The position numbers and the translations under genes were made by a program. Source: Mesorhizobium sp. SCN 65-20 (GTDB lineage Bacteria; Pseudomonadota; Alphaproteobacteria; Rhizobiales; Rhizobiaceae). Taken from it: a stretch of 34,044 nt of DNA. This document shows positions 34,041 to 34,044 of this stretch, in pieces. The DNA is taken from assembly GCA_001724355.1 (NCBI GenBank), contig MEEF01000032.1, forward strand, positions 1-34,044, written 5' to 3'. Under the pieces are notes generated by a model. The model was not told the DNA's origin. It ran no database searches and saw only the letters and a list, made by a program, of their open reading frames with translations. Positions within the stretch are counted from its first letter, which is position 1. Every line of letters starts with the position of its first letter.

Positions 34041-34044
34041 TTTT

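Overview
The window looks like chromosomal DNA of a Rhizobiales alphaproteobacterium, most like the Phyllobacteriaceae (Mesorhizobium or Aminobacter type). The basis is high GC, the purE-purK-rpmJ and pyk-DUF1036-FGase-DUF1244-GapR neighbourhoods, two DUF465 genes, an alphaproteobacterial 6S RNA, and several rhizobial palindromic intergenic repeats. This placement comes from protein and repeat recognition only; no database was searched.

Left end (1-2571) is accessory in character. A cut-off C5 DNA methyltransferase with codon use unlike the rest is followed by a decayed fragment of a SAM methyltransferase and about 500 bases with no clear gene. A small four-cysteine protein and the intact SAM methyltransferase come next. 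From 2579 to 5067 (minus strand) lies a putative lipoprotein followed by an unusual three-part murein-hydrolase-like protein (small N-terminal domain, M23, SLT). A quinone oxidoreductase gene (5233-6243) is split by one in-frame TAG.

The middle (6360-17836) is mostly housekeeping: DUF1192, an MFS transporter, a fatty acid desaturase, an ArsR regulator, divergent DUF465 genes, purE-purK (purine synthesis), rpmJ (L36), an exported TPR protein that appears leaderless, an alpha/beta hydrolase, pyruvate kinase with DUF1036, an N-formylglutamate amidohydrolase-like protein with DUF1244, and a GapR-like nucleoid protein ending at a strong hairpin terminator.

17907-24562 carries two regulator-and-enzyme modules arranged around a repeat. 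A LysR gene diverges from pirin and two YcaC/isochorismatase-like hydrolases. A second LysR gene diverges from cupin, aldo/keto reductase and SDR genes, with a clear T-N11-A box between. The two LysR genes converge on a copy of a roughly 100-bp two-hairpin repeat that also occurs at 1656-1757.

The right end holds a TerC-family membrane protein, then a cysteine-desulfurase-like PLP enzyme coupled to an MBL-fold hydrolase and facing an Lrp/AsnC regulator (a possible sulfane-sulfur module). After these come a small membrane protein, msrB, a CoxE-like VWA protein, a GH25 lysozyme lipoprotein, a GNAT acetyltransferase, a 141-bp element with perfect 35-bp inverted ends, a MoxR AAA+ ATPase (probable partner of the VWA protein) and 6S RNA at the window edge. 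No tRNA, rRNA, CRISPR array, transposase or complete prophage was seen.
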